Shown here: one piece after another, positions 24,985-34,990 of the stretch
Layout: the number at the start of each line of letters is the position of its first letter
How positions within the stretch are numbered: the stretch's first letter is position 1
Assembly (NCBI RefSeq): GCF_029392875.1
Contig: NZ_CP113946.1
Location: 1,922,001 to 1,986,000 of the forward strand
Direction: 5' to 3'
Length of the DNA: 64,000 bases
Origin: Lactobacillus sp. ESL0677
GTDB lineage: Bacteria; Bacillota; Bacilli; Lactobacillales; Lactobacillaceae
The notes under the pieces: generated by a model
Databases searched by the model: none
The model's input: the letters and a program-made list of their open reading frames with translations, nothing else
Told to the model about the DNA's origin: nothing
Position numbers and translations under genes: made by a program

Positions 24985-26379
24985 TTAGTCTTGTTGGCGC
25001 GGCCGTGAAATCAAATACATAATTAGCGGTAAGACACAAAAGCCAAAAAACATGGCAATAATTGCCAGCCAATTAATGCCAATGACACGGCTATTTACGA
25101 CAATGCCAAATTGCTCCCGCCAGTTGTATTCAACTAGCAAAAAGATAACTAATAGAACCCCAATCACCGGTATGATTAGGTCAGTCCACACATTTTTATT
25201 AGGCGTCAAGATCTGCTCCTTGCTTTTACCAAAATAAAAACGAATGACAGATAGCGGTACAACTGTAAATTCCAAAAACCGGACAATCGCACTCAATGTG
25301 ATTAAGTTCGTCATGTTGTACTGAAAAGTAAAAGGAATCAAAATTGCTAAAACAACAGAAATAGCATACGTTCTGATTGGAAAGTTCCTTTTAGTCCGTT
25401 GCGTTAACTTTTCTGACAACTGATGCTCTCGTGCCATTGCTTCTAAAATCCGTGGTGTGCTGAAGCTGTATCCAAAGTTAAGTCCCAGCATTGACACTAA
25501 CGCACCTACCAAAATTATATCGCGCAAAATTTCATTATTAAAAATTGCGGCTAGAGCAATCACTTGGTTGGTCTTAATCAAGGCTGTAGGATTTAGCTTC
25601 AAAGCAACCGTCAAGACACCAATATACACAATTGCAACTGCTAAGATTGCTAGCGGAATTGCCCGCGGGAGATTTTTTTCAGGATTTTCCATATCTTCCG
25701 CGCCAGAAGCAACGGACTCAAAACCAGTAAAGGCATAAAACGCGGAAACAACCGCCATGACCATGCCGCTTGTTGTCAAAGTCGGAATAACAGCTTGGCC
25801 ATGAACGGTCATTTGATCAACTTCATTTAACCGGTGCGATACACCTGTTATCAGCAATACAGCAACACCAGCGGCAATTATTAAGACAAGCGTCATTAGC
25901 TTACCAATTGTTGCCAAATTCATCACTCGCTTGATAATTTTTTGGCCAAATAAGTTAACAATTGTAACTAGCAGCAATAAAGCAAGTAGGCCAGCTGTCA
26001 CGTTACTTACCTTGTTCGGATCACCACCACAGATTGAAATCGTTGACTTAGTAATTCCAACAGAAGCGACGCCCCACACGGCACTAGTTGCAAAGTAGCA
26101 CGTCGTTCCAATGTAAAAGCCAAACTTAGAACCAAACGCGGCTTTGCTATAAGCATAAGAAGCCCCAGCCTTATTAACATATTTAGCTGCTGCAGCAAAC
26201 GACATCGCTAGGATTGTAGCAACTACAGCTGCTGCCAAGTAGACCAGTAGTGTTTTGCTTCCGGCCTGCTTAACCACACTTCCTGGTGTTAAAAAAATGC
26301 CGGAACCAATCATCATATTAATTGCAAGGAAAACCATGGCGCTAAAGCCTAACTTATCGCCTGCTTTTTTATTTTTCAT
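24985..26379 (-). CDS. APC-family amino-acid permease
   Basis: About 464 residues with twelve predicted helices. N-terminal signature MMIGSGIFLTPGSVVKQAGSK (helix 1, substrate site) and the conserved FYAFTGFESVASGAEDMENP in helix 6 mark the amino acid-polyamine-organocation family. The substrate cannot be assigned. The start is not certain: M-K-N-K-K at 26379 was chosen, but an in-frame ATG at 26397 exists and neither has a strong ribosome binding site. A decayed paralogue lies immediately downstream. Confidence 0.88.
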   Translation of the reverse strand: MKNKKAGDKLGFSAMVFLAINMMIGSGIFLTPGSVVKQAGSKTLLVYLAAAVVATILAMSFAAAAKYVNKAGASYAYSKAAFGSKFGFYIGTTCYFATSAVWGVASVGITKSTISICGGDPNKVSNVTAGLLALLLLVTIVNLFGQKIIKRVMNLATIGKLMTLVLIIAAGVAVLLITGVSHRLNEVDQMTVHGQAVIPTLTTSGMVMAVVSAFYAFTGFESVASGAEDMENPEKNLPRAIPLAILAVAIVYIGVLTVALKLNPTALIKTNQVIALAAIFNNEILRDIILVGALVSMLGLNFGYSFSTPRILEAMAREHQLSEKLTQRTKRNFPIRTYAISVVLAILIPFTFQYNMTNLITLSAIVRFLEFTVVPLSVIRFYFGKSKEQILTPNKNVWTDLIIPVIGVLLVIFLLVEYNWREQFGIVVNSRVIGINWLAIIAMFFGFCVLPLIMYLISRPRQQD

Positions 26380-26505
26380 TTCTAACCCATCTTCCATACG
26401 TGGTTTGTAAAATTAAACAACTCTACTATTATATGAAAGAAACGTACCAAACTCCATATTGTATATTGCTAGATAAGCAAATTGCCCTAAAATTTGCTCA
26501 TTAAA

Positions 26506-26540
26506 AAGCATCTCAGGCTTTAAAACTTGAGATGCTTCAA
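26506..26540 (-). terminator. Terminator of the beta-helix protein operon
   Basis: AAGCATCTCA / TGAGATGCTT (26506-26515, 26528-26537), perfect 10 bp, followed on the minus strand by TTTTTAA. Confidence 0.88.
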
Positions 26541-26546
26541 ACTAAA

Positions 26547-28331
26547 TTATTCAATTATTCCAATTGCTGGACCGCTTTGAAGAATTAAGTTACCCAAAAA
26601 ATCTTTTTCTATTGGGTTAATACCATTATCAATCACAATTCTTATACCATGCTTTTTTAAATTAGAATTATTTGATAATTTCAATTTATTCAAATCACTG
26701 TATTCAGAATTAGGATATAAAACTCCTATAAAGTTTGGATTAGTTTTAATTGAACGTTGATCCTGAGAAGGTATATTGACATTATTATAATAATCATTAT
26801 TACTATAACTGGTTCCCTTTCCCTCGCCAACATTAATTAATCCATTACCACTATTATAAAAAATATTATTACAAATGGTATGCATGTCCACAGACCGATC
26901 TATTTCTTTTTGACCAGCTGATGAATAAATAAAGTTGGTAGGCTGGTTACTCATTGCATAGAACACATTGTTATAAATATCATGCTTTCCTGTATCACCA
27001 TGAATATTAATATAACTATTCTTTGAACTATTAACCTTACCATTATCTGCAATTACATTATAACGAACAACTGTTGTACTAAATTTAATACCGCAGAGCA
27101 AAATGCCGTCACCGTTACCATGGATATAATTATATTGAATAATCATCCTTGTAGTTTCTTTATCAGGATCTATTCCATTAGAGTCAGCTCCGCCAGCTTT
27201 AGGAACACTATTTGAAGTGTCATTATGTTGAATTAAAACATTATCACCGTAATAAACTTCAATTCCACTAGTTCCTGCACCCTTAGTAATATTACCTTCT
27301 ATCTTAGAATCCTTTACGCTAGTTAAATAAATTGCGTCACATGCATATTTAGACTTAGATTGATTAATATAATTATTCGTTACATTTATGTTAGTATGTG
27401 GTGCCCAAGTCGAACTTTGGTAATCATTTGACGCTTTTGCATCATCACGAGATGCCCAATTTTCATTTGTACCTGCATTACCTTGCCACTGCTTGAATAT
27501 AATTCCACCATATGAATTATTATTAATAATATTGTTGTTAATATTCACATTGCTAAATGTAGTTGGCTTTGAAGTAGCTGGTTGCGCAATATCAAAGACT
27601 ATTCCTCCTGTATCCTTTGAGCGATCCCAACCACCTTTAAAAATTACACCTGGCTTATTATTAGCAACATTTCCACCAATGAAAATATCATTTCCAGTGA
27701 CATCATGAACATACAAATTATGGAAAAAGTAGCCACTTAAATTTCCTGCATCTTTTCCAACAACGTGAATGCCTCTTAAATCAGCCAATTTGTTACCGTT
27801 GACATAGTTAAAGCCTTTAACATTGTTGTTAATATTTAAATTAGAAATTGTAATATTCTTCTGGTTTTCCAGCTTAATAACATCTGCAACTTTTCCCTGA
27901 CCAGCTAATTTAGGTAAGTTTCCTGTTCCATAACTACTTATGGTCAAGTCGTCACCTTTGGGCATTAAAGTTGTTTGGCCAAGCCATGAATCACCAGCTT
28001 TAAACAAAATTCTATCTCCTGACTTGAAGTTTTGTTGATTAACTCTTGCCAGTGAAGCCCACGGCTTATTAGGACTAGTTCCTGAATTAGCATCATTGCC
28101 TGTAACAGAAACATAGTATGCTTTACCACTTGTAGTTGGCGTATCCTTATCTGTAACTGTTGGAACTATTCCAGAATCAACTTGTTCTCCAGTTCGATTC
28201 AATGCTGCCAGTTGTGATGAAATCGTGGCAAAATCATCTTGTGAAGCAAAAACAACAGACCGTGATAGTAGTATAACTAGCCCAACACTTAAGATTGATA
28301 AAAGTCTCTTTAAGCTTTGCACGTATTTCAC
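26547..28331 (-). CDS. Secreted right-handed beta-helix protein, probable pectate-lyase-like enzyme
   Basis: 594 residues with a signal peptide (KRLLSILSVGLVILLSRSVVFA). A mature start segment is followed by Y-Y-V-S-V-T-G-N-D-A-N-S-G-T-S-P-N-K-P-W, the N-terminal cap common to PL9-type lyases and related beta-helix enzymes. Many NITISNLNINNN-like turns build the helix through about residue 530. Family (PL9, other PL or a GH) cannot be fixed by eye. It has no sortase or SLAP anchor, so it is probably released. It is the last gene of GH115-symporter-beta-helix; gaps of 12 nt imply one transcript. The likely role is attack on a uronate polysaccharide outside the cell. Confidence 0.8.
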   Translation of the reverse strand: MKYVQSLKRLLSILSVGLVILLSRSVVFASQDDFATISSQLAALNRTGEQVDSGIVPTVTDKDTPTTSGKAYYVSVTGNDANSGTSPNKPWASLARVNQQNFKSGDRILFKAGDSWLGQTTLMPKGDDLTISSYGTGNLPKLAGQGKVADVIKLENQKNITISNLNINNNVKGFNYVNGNKLADLRGIHVVGKDAGNLSGYFFHNLYVHDVTGNDIFIGGNVANNKPGVIFKGGWDRSKDTGGIVFDIAQPATSKPTTFSNVNINNNIINNNSYGGIIFKQWQGNAGTNENWASRDDAKASNDYQSSTWAPHTNINVTNNYINQSKSKYACDAIYLTSVKDSKIEGNITKGAGTSGIEVYYGDNVLIQHNDTSNSVPKAGGADSNGIDPDKETTRMIIQYNYIHGNGDGILLCGIKFSTTVVRYNVIADNGKVNSSKNSYINIHGDTGKHDIYNNVFYAMSNQPTNFIYSSAGQKEIDRSVDMHTICNNIFYNSGNGLINVGEGKGTSYSNNDYYNNVNIPSQDQRSIKTNPNFIGVLYPNSEYSDLNKLKLSNNSNLKKHGIRIVIDNGINPIEKDFLGNLILQSGPAIGIIE

Positions 28332-28343
28332 CTTAATTCTTAA

Positions 28344-29927
28344 TTATTCATCATTTTTCTTCCAAAATGTAATTGAGTCATATTTAACACCAGTTAAGGT
28401 TTCACAAACCTTCTTAGTTTCTGGCTTAACATCGCTCATCTTGCCACCATGTTGCAAACGAGTTAATTCATCGGCTAAAATACCAAATGTCTTCTTACTT
28501 AAGTGGAAGTGAAGCGCAAAGTAGATAGCAATTAACATCATAATGCCAACACCGCCAGATACAATAAAAATAATCATATGAACTGCACTTGCAGGCTGTG
28601 TAACAGCACCACTTGTAGATTGACGGAAGTGAGCAAAGTCAAGCAAATATCCAGCAACAACTGATGCCAGTCCTTGACTAATTTGATTAATAAAGACCAT
28701 AACTGATGCGAATAAACCTGAACGGTTCTTTCCTGTAACCAGCGTATCAACGTCTGGAATAAATGGGAAAACATTCCATGGCAAGAAGTAAAGAATGTAT
28801 AGACCTACTTCGTAAAATAACATCCCAACGACCAACCATACCATAACGTTAGCTGGTTTATTAAATGCAATAAATGCCCAATCAAGACAACTAATAATAA
28901 TTAACGAGTAACCAAAGACATACATTGATCTAGGTGAAATCTTAGTTACCAAATATCCTGCCAAAATCGTAACAGGTACAGAAACAATACTTAAAGATTG
29001 TAAAAATCCTGATGTACTAGTAGTTTTACCTACCGCAAAAACAATGTAGTAAACAAATACTGTTGAAAATAAGATTGTACCAAAGTATGAACTAAGGTAA
29101 ATTCCCATGTGAGTTCTAAAGCTCTTAATCTTAAAGGTTGAGAAGTAATTCTTTAATTCTGCCTTAAATGAACTCTTCTTACCATTGTTTTCAAGAGCAG
29201 CTTCTTCATCTAACTTCTTGGCTTCTGCTTTAGTAACAAAGTGTTCCCAAGTAGTATTGTAAGTAATTAAAATCAAGAAGAAAGTTACAACTGAGAACAT
29301 AACTTGCATAATTAAATATGGCAGTGGCGAAGTTTGTGGGAAAACTTTAAACAATTGTGCTGGAATAAATTGTGCCAGCATGTTGCCTAATCCTGAAATA
29401 ACCATTCTAGTTGTAGAAAGTTCAGTTCTCTCATTGTAGTCCTTAGTCATTTCATTAGGTAAAGTTTCCCAAGGTATCTGCAAAACTGACATTAAAATCG
29501 TGGTAATTACATAAGTGATCATGTAATACCAGTAACTCATCCCTGCGACCCACAATGTGATGGCAAACAAAACCGATGGTGCTGCAGCCAAAATAAAGAT
29601 ATGCCGTCTACCGAATTTTCTACCTAAACGATATTTATAAATATTATCAGAGATATTACCCATAAATAACGAAGCTAAACCATCAGCAACTCTTCCGACT
29701 AAGAAGATAGTCGCACCTTGTCCAGCACTCAAGCCACAAAATGTAGTGTAGAAGAACAGCAACCATGCGCCAACAAGGCCCTGCATTGAAATACTAAAGA
29801 ATGAGAACACACCAAAACCTAGTGAACGAAAAATCCCTATTTTTCCGCGATTTTGATATATTTTCTTCGATTGATATTCATCCCAGCCATCGTGCTGTAT
29901 GGCTGTCTCATTTTTGTTATCGTCCAT
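28344..29927 (-). CDS. GPH-family (MelB-like) sugar:cation symporter
   Basis: 527 residues, about twelve helices, MFS fold with GPH features: VGRVADGLASLFMGNISDN in the first half and YLVTKISPRSMYVFG in the second. GPH carriers move glycosides, pentosides and hexuronides. Flanked by the GH115 enzyme and the secreted beta-helix protein in one operon, it probably imports the oligo-uronides that they release or use. It differs from the second GPH symporter at 40725-42173. Confidence 0.9.
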   Translation of the reverse strand: MDDNKNETAIQHDGWDEYQSKKIYQNRGKIGIFRSLGFGVFSFFSISMQGLVGAWLLFFYTTFCGLSAGQGATIFLVGRVADGLASLFMGNISDNIYKYRLGRKFGRRHIFILAAAPSVLFAITLWVAGMSYWYYMITYVITTILMSVLQIPWETLPNEMTKDYNERTELSTTRMVISGLGNMLAQFIPAQLFKVFPQTSPLPYLIMQVMFSVVTFFLILITYNTTWEHFVTKAEAKKLDEEAALENNGKKSSFKAELKNYFSTFKIKSFRTHMGIYLSSYFGTILFSTVFVYYIVFAVGKTTSTSGFLQSLSIVSVPVTILAGYLVTKISPRSMYVFGYSLIIISCLDWAFIAFNKPANVMVWLVVGMLFYEVGLYILYFLPWNVFPFIPDVDTLVTGKNRSGLFASVMVFINQISQGLASVVAGYLLDFAHFRQSTSGAVTQPASAVHMIIFIVSGGVGIMMLIAIYFALHFHLSKKTFGILADELTRLQHGGKMSDVKPETKKVCETLTGVKYDSITFWKKNDE

Positions 29928-29939
29928 TTTCTCCTCCTA

Positions 29940-31958
29940 TTAATCGATATTTTTCCCGCGAAGCCTACTTGCCAACTCTTCATCAGAATATGCTTTGTGT
30001 GTATTTGACAAAAGCATTACTTTAGCATCACTTGTTGCCATCAGATATTGTCTTTCCCATTGATCCTGGTCAGGACCATCACCACAAATCCGCAAATAGC
30101 TTTCTACTGTTTCTAATAATTCTACTGTTAACGTAACATTGGTATAACAATCATTTTGATAGAAGTAATGCCACTTATCTGACGGATTATTCTGCCATTG
30201 ACTAACTATCTCTTTCATATTCATCCGAGCTTTATCTACCAGTAAGAATGCCTTCAAATAATCTTCAGATTGATAAGCTGTGTATGCTTGGATTGTTAAT
30301 TTAAGAGCTTTAATGGAATAACTATGAATAGCAATGCTTAACCATAAGTCATTAAATAAGCGTTGCTTGTCTTCATCACATAGAGTTTGTAATAACGCAT
30401 TACATTCTTGATTCAATTTAGCAAATGGCTGCACATGATCAACAATCAACTTGTCTACTTCTGCTACCTGATCAGACAAATTGTCGCTTGTTAACATCCA
30501 TTCCATTTCTGGCATTTTCTTTGCGTTAGTTAACCAAGTCTTAATCAGTTTACGTAATGTATATGTATAAAATTCATCTCCTGCTTTTTGGTCAGCATAA
30601 TCACGATAATTAAACACCGTTGCAAAATACTTTTCATAGGTGCTAGTAATTTTATCATTTGGCTTAGTATAGTATTCGCTAATATACGCATCTAAATATT
30701 CTTTACTTGAGTTAATCTTAAAGTCATTACGCCATGATTTTGCCAGTAACCATAAGAAAAAGATGTGCGGCTTTATACTACCTGTATTAACCATTACCAA
30801 GTCATCTAACGTTGCTTTGCGAACTCTTTCTAGTTCTAATGCAACCTCATGTGGATCAATTTGTAACAGTGTCAAAAAGTTTGATGCCTGCAAATCGTGA
30901 AACGCAACATGATAATATATTCCTTGCGAAAGCTTAGGATCACCATTCTTCAAGACTTCAGAACGTGGGTCATCAATTCCTTGTCGACGTGACAGCATCT
31001 TACCATAGCCGTTATCAGCCCAAATTTGTACAACATCATCAGGAATTTTCAATAGCCCAGCATTATATAAAGCAGGTAATTCACCATAAATGTTCATCGA
31101 GCAAATCGCATCAGGATTAGCCTGCTTAACCATTTCATACTGGATCTTGATTACTGAGTTAATTACATCCGCTTTCTTTTCCAAGGTATATTCATGTGGA
31201 TCATCAGCCCAAAATGGCCGGTCACCTTGTCCTCTAAAGCCAAGATTCCACAAAACTTTATTGCCTTTTTGCTTATCAATACTTTCCTGCCAAATATGTT
31301 TAAACAAATCAGGATACTTTAAATACGAAGCCTCAAGATCTGGATATACTCGAGCAAACATTTCTGCACCCAAAGGTTCAGCATGGTGATGGGCTATTAT
31401 TAAACCCATCTGTGAAGCTAACTCCCGGTGCAAATGAGAATTAGTATCTGTCCCCGGAATCACTATATTGCCACCGCACCGCAATAGAGTTTCAAAAATC
31501 ATTTTCCAGACATATTTGTTGGATTCACTATAATGCCAATGATTAATTAGCAATTCATCATTTACAAACCAACCACGATATTTAACATGGTATTCTGGCA
31601 ATTTTAAAGAGCTAAAGTCAGTCCATTCTATAGATTGATGCACCTTAGGTCTTTGATCTAGCCAAAACCAAAAATCTGTTATTCCAAGTATTTCACGTGA
31701 AACACTTAAGACACCATACATTACACCCAGTTCAGTCCCAGAAGAAATTTCAACCCGGTTACTGTCGACTTGACAAACCTTAAAAGTATCATTTCTTGGC
31801 AACTTCTTATCTACAAGTAAAGCAATAATATTTTCTTGCCCGAGTTCAGTAGTAGTGCGCTGAATATCTCTATTGAGAATTTCTGTCGCATTCCGCAAGA
31901 CATCATTTGTAAAGTCAGCCTGAACTTGTGTATTTTTATTGATTAAAAAATTATCCAT
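29940..31958 (-). CDS. GH115-like alpha-glucuronidase, intracellular and short
   Basis: 672 residues from M-D-N-F-L-I-N. Matches to the GH115 pattern: K-Y-R-G-W-F-V-N-D-E-L-L near 129, LRCGGNIVIPGTDTNSHLH, IIAHHHAEPLG, NLGFRGQGDRPFW, the segment G-L-L-K-I-P-D-D-V-V-Q-I-W-A-D-N-G-Y-G, and a late IKPHIFFLWLLAKSW. GH115 enzymes remove glucuronate side chains, classically from xylan. Typical members are 800 residues or more, so this one lacks a C-terminal module. There is no signal peptide, so it should act on imported oligosaccharide. The start at 31958 follows GGAGGGAG. First gene of a three-gene operon behind a uronate-type promoter. Confidence 0.75.
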   Translation of the reverse strand: MDNFLINKNTQVQADFTNDVLRNATEILNRDIQRTTTELGQENIIALLVDKKLPRNDTFKVCQVDSNRVEISSGTELGVMYGVLSVSREILGITDFWFWLDQRPKVHQSIEWTDFSSLKLPEYHVKYRGWFVNDELLINHWHYSESNKYVWKMIFETLLRCGGNIVIPGTDTNSHLHRELASQMGLIIAHHHAEPLGAEMFARVYPDLEASYLKYPDLFKHIWQESIDKQKGNKVLWNLGFRGQGDRPFWADDPHEYTLEKKADVINSVIKIQYEMVKQANPDAICSMNIYGELPALYNAGLLKIPDDVVQIWADNGYGKMLSRRQGIDDPRSEVLKNGDPKLSQGIYYHVAFHDLQASNFLTLLQIDPHEVALELERVRKATLDDLVMVNTGSIKPHIFFLWLLAKSWRNDFKINSSKEYLDAYISEYYTKPNDKITSTYEKYFATVFNYRDYADQKAGDEFYTYTLRKLIKTWLTNAKKMPEMEWMLTSDNLSDQVAEVDKLIVDHVQPFAKLNQECNALLQTLCDEDKQRLFNDLWLSIAIHSYSIKALKLTIQAYTAYQSEDYLKAFLLVDKARMNMKEIVSQWQNNPSDKWHYFYQNDCYTNVTLTVELLETVESYLRICGDGPDQDQWERQYLMATSDAKVMLLSNTHKAYSDEELASRLRGKNID

Positions 31959-31978
31959 CAAAAAGTCTCCCTCCTTCA

Positions 31979-32036
31979 TATACTAATATATCAAATTAAC
32001 CGCTTACATATTAAAACGCTTTTTCCTAGTAGTCAA
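31979..32036 (-). promoter_or_regulatory. Uronate-regulon promoter: GH115 operon
   Basis: Minus-strand TTGACT (32031-32036) and TAATAT (32008-32013) 17 bp apart. Just downstream come a cre-like TGTAAGCGGTTAAT (31995-32008, one mismatch) and the 13-bp core ATATATTAGTATA (31979-31991). The same combination recurs at 33487, 42412 and 43350. Confidence 0.7.
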
Positions 32037-32045
32037 TACTATATT

Positions 32046-33458
32046 TCAAAATCCAAAATAATTTTTGGCATTGTTATATGAAATATCTTCAACAATTTGG
32101 CCCAAATAATCATAATCCTCAGGTAATTGACCACGTTCGACCCATTCGCCGATTAAATTGCACAGAACTCGTCTAAAGTATTCATGCCTTGGATAAGATA
32201 AAAAGCTACGTGAGTCCGTCAGCATCCCAACAAAATTAGCTAATAAACTTTGTTGTGCCATTGTTCTAAGCTGTCTTTCCATCCCTTCACGGGTATCGTT
32301 GAACCACCAAGCACAACCAAGCTGTAATTTTTGAGCACTGCCTTCATAAAAGTCTCCCATGCCAGTTGCTAACTGCATCCAGTCATTAGGATTAAGGGAA
32401 TACAGGATGGTCTTGGGAATATTGTCCTCATTTTGCATATCAGATAGCAGCCGCATCATATTGTCTGCAATATCAGCTTGTGTTCCCATTGAGTCGAAGC
32501 CTGTATCAGCGCCAATTTTAGTAAACATTGGTTTATTGGCATTGCGTAATGCATTAATATGAAATTGCATTGTCCAGCCAAATTTATTATTTAAGCGCAT
32601 TAAGGCTTCAACCAAGCCAGTTACGTAAGCATCTACTTCAAAAATTCTCAGTTCTTGTTTATCAATTGCCTTAGCGACAATTTTATCTAGTTCTTCAGGT
32701 GTAACCTTAACAAAATGGAAAGTATTCAAGCCATGATCGGATAGCTTGCCACAATGAGCTTGGAAAAATTCAAAACGCTTTTCCAAGGCTTTAACCAAAC
32801 TCTTAAAGTCGGTAATCGAAACTTGAGCCGTATTACCTAATTCTTGTAAGTACTCTGCATACGTTGGCGCTGTTATAGCAAAAGCTTTATCAGGCCGCAT
32901 TGCTGGTAGAACTTTAAAACCGTTCTCCTGCTCCTCTTTTTGCAATAATTCGTGATAATGCAAATCAGAAGCAGGATCATCCGTCGTACAAACGACTTTG
33001 ACATTTGAATTCTTAATCAGATTACGGGGTTTAAAGTTTTCTGTGGCCAGCATTTTATTGGCTTTATCCCAAATCTTCTTAACGTTCTTTTCGTTAAAAG
33101 TATCATCAATACCGAAAAATCTTTTTAGTTCAAGATGGGTCCATTCAAATAGCGGATTACCAATTGCTTTTTCAATTGTCTTAGCCCAAGCAACCATTTT
33201 TTCATAGTCGTCGCCGTCGCCAGTGATTAATTCTTCGGGAACACCATTAGCTCGCATTAGTCGCCATTTATAATGATCACCAAAGAGCCCATCATTAATC
33301 CATATCCGGGTTAAATTAGGATAATTTTTATTCTCATAAATCTCTTTGGGATCTAAATGGCAATGAAAATCAATGATTGGCATCTTAGCTGCGTGCTCAT
33401 GGAACAATCTTTTGGCAGGTTCATTAGTTAGTAAGAAGTCTTTGTTTAATAATGTCAT
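32046..33458 (-). CDS. uxaC: Uronate isomerase UxaC (copy 1)
   Basis: Isomerises D-glucuronate to D-fructuronate and D-galacturonate to D-tagaturonate. 470 residues, family norm. Amidohydrolase-like barrel: [13 protein letters not shown] (metal histidines), [45 protein letters not shown]. It has its own promoter/operator (33487-33543), and no clear terminator separates it from the GH115 promoter. A second UxaC lies at 37637-39049; the pair differ along their whole length, so this is not a recent duplication. Confidence 0.96.
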   Translation of the reverse strand: MTLLNKDFLLTNEPAKRLFHEHAAKMPIIDFHCHLDPKEIYENKNYPNLTRIWINDGLFGDHYKWRLMRANGVPEELITGDGDDYEKMVAWAKTIEKAIGNPLFEWTHLELKRFFGIDDTFNEKNVKKIWDKANKMLATENFKPRNLIKNSNVKVVCTTDDPASDLHYHELLQKEEQENGFKVLPAMRPDKAFAITAPTYAEYLQELGNTAQVSITDFKSLVKALEKRFEFFQAHCGKLSDHGLNTFHFVKVTPEELDKIVAKAIDKQELRIFEVDAYVTGLVEALMRLNNKFGWTMQFHINALRNANKPMFTKIGADTGFDSMGTQADIADNMMRLLSDMQNEDNIPKTILYSLNPNDWMQLATGMGDFYEGSAQKLQLGCAWWFNDTREGMERQLRTMAQQSLLANFVGMLTDSRSFLSYPRHEYFRRVLCNLIGEWVERGQLPEDYDYLGQIVEDISYNNAKNYFGF

Positions 33459-33486
33459 TTTTACTGCCTTTCTAATTTTAATTCTA

Positions 33487-33543
33487 ATATATTAGTATAC
33501 ATGAAATCGATTACATATTATTATTAAAATAAATTTTTGTCAA
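33487..33543 (-). promoter_or_regulatory. Uronate-regulon promoter: uxaC copy 1
   Basis: Minus-strand consensus TTGACA (33538-33543), 17 bp, TAATAT (33515-33520). A cre matching the consensus at every defined base, TGAAATCGATTACA on the plus strand (33502-33515), and the 13-bp core ATATATTAGTATA (33487-33499) cover the start region. Confidence 0.78.
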
Positions 33544-33603
33544 CAAAAATTTTATGCTAATATACTCTACTCAATAATAAAAAATTAGATTTTGGCACAT
33601 CAA

Positions 33604-33686
33604 AAAAGAAGAAATAGCCTATCAATTCAACAAATTAATACTATTTCAAAAATAATAAAATTCGTTTTTTGACTATTTCTTCTTTT
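33604..33686 (-). terminator. Large-loop terminator of the LacI-GH28-acyltransferase operon with an alternative fold
   Basis: AAAAGAAGAAATAG (33604-33617) and CTATTTCTTCTTTT (33673-33686) pair perfectly over 14 bp around a 55-nt loop, with T-rich flank on the minus strand. The GAAATAG half can instead pair with CTATTTC at 33641-33647. Confidence 0.55.
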
Positions 33687-33733
33687 ATTTTTTACCGAAT
33701 AATTTTTATCAAGTAAATTTTATATTTTTCCAT

Positions 33734-34969
33734 TTAATGATTAATAATTGCATTAAGTGAAAAATTATTTATCATGTCGCGCATATTAGCTGCAATTGCC
33801 ATCCCGCAATTGTATTCTGCTCGTGTGCCACTCATGTTAAATGCCAAATTTAGACATCCCCCATATGTTGCCACCGCTATTTGATACATTGGTGCAGTTC
33901 TAAAACCGCCAGTTAATATTACTCGCTTTATTTTGGCAGCGCCAAAAGCTAACTTACCCTCATCAACAATGCCAAAATTAGTATACGCAATATCGCGAAC
34001 ATGGTAGTTATCCTGCACAACTTGTTGGAGTTTAGTTAACGGTTCTGTATGATATTGCAGCAGCAAATCCTTAATAGAATCAAAACATTGAAAATTATTT
34101 TTCAATGTTAGCATTTCATCATGAACTCGAAGCACTAGATCGCTAAAGTTCTCACTTAGCAGCGTCGTAATTGTGATATTGTATCTTGAAGTTAAGTTTG
34201 CAACCTGAACGCCGTTAATCTTAGGGCCAAATTTACGCATATCTGTTGGACAGGCCAGCGAAATATCTGGCACGCCAGCAAAACGTTGAATAGTACGACC
34301 AAAAGCCGTCATTACAACATCATTAATAGTTACTCCTTTTAGATGAGCTGCCTCAATTAACTGAGTAGTTTCTGTTTTAGTTAGACTAAGACTGCCAACA
34401 TAGCGGGCTTTCTGACCGTTGCTAGCAATAGCCGGCAATAAAAGTGGATTAACAGGATGGTCAGTTTGTTTTGCCGGGACTTTTTGATAATTACTTATTA
34501 ATTTCTCCAGCCAAGCAATTTTTTGGTAATTATGAACGTTGCTTAATGCTCGTGGTCCCTCCGAATATGCTTTTGCCAGCAAATACAGTAATTGCTTACT
34601 GCCAGCGCCATCTGTCAAAATATGACTTAAGTAAATAACCAACTTAGTTTGCTTGTGATAATCACACCAATAAATCTTAATTTGCGGTTCACACATTAAG
34701 TTCCAATTTTTGATATCTTCATCAGGATAAGCAACATTGTACTTAATTACTTGTTCAGCGCTGTCTGCTATTTGAACAAAACTATTTGTAGCAAGGTCAT
34801 AGCAACACAGTAATTCGGGAACTACTTGTATTGCAGCAGCTAAAGCAGCAGTAAATCGCTGGCGATTTAGTTGTGAAGTAAAATCAAGTTCGCATCTAAT
34901 AATGGGATACATTGTATCTAAGCCAACAGTATGAAGAATATTTAATGGTTCACCTAAATATTTACGCAT
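33734..34969 (-). CDS. Condensation-domain-like acyltransferase
   Basis: 411 residues with the CAT/condensation two-lobe plan. The HxxxDG catalytic motif is present as L-S-H-I-L-T-D-G-A-G at about residues 114-123, and the distal segment R-K-F-G-P is similar to that of WES/alcohol acyltransferases. It has no carrier-protein or adenylation domain and no signal peptide. It starts 21 nt after the polygalacturonase gene and shares its transcript. Such enzymes move an acyl group to an alcohol or amine; the substrate here is unknown and its link to pectin breakdown is not explained. Confidence 0.75.
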   Translation of the reverse strand: MRKYLGEPLNILHTVGLDTMYPIIRCELDFTSQLNRQRFTAALAAAIQVVPELLCCYDLATNSFVQIADSAEQVIKYNVAYPDEDIKNWNLMCEPQIKIYWCDYHKQTKLVIYLSHILTDGAGSKQLLYLLAKAYSEGPRALSNVHNYQKIAWLEKLISNYQKVPAKQTDHPVNPLLLPAIASNGQKARYVGSLSLTKTETTQLIEAAHLKGVTINDVVMTAFGRTIQRFAGVPDISLACPTDMRKFGPKINGVQVANLTSRYNITITTLLSENFSDLVLRVHDEMLTLKNNFQCFDSIKDLLLQYHTEPLTKLQQVVQDNYHVRDIAYTNFGIVDEGKLAFGAAKIKRVILTGGFRTAPMYQIAVATYGGCLNLAFNMSGTRAEYNCGMAIAANMRDMINNFSLNAIINH

Positions 34970-34990
34970 TAATAAACATCTTCTTCCAGA

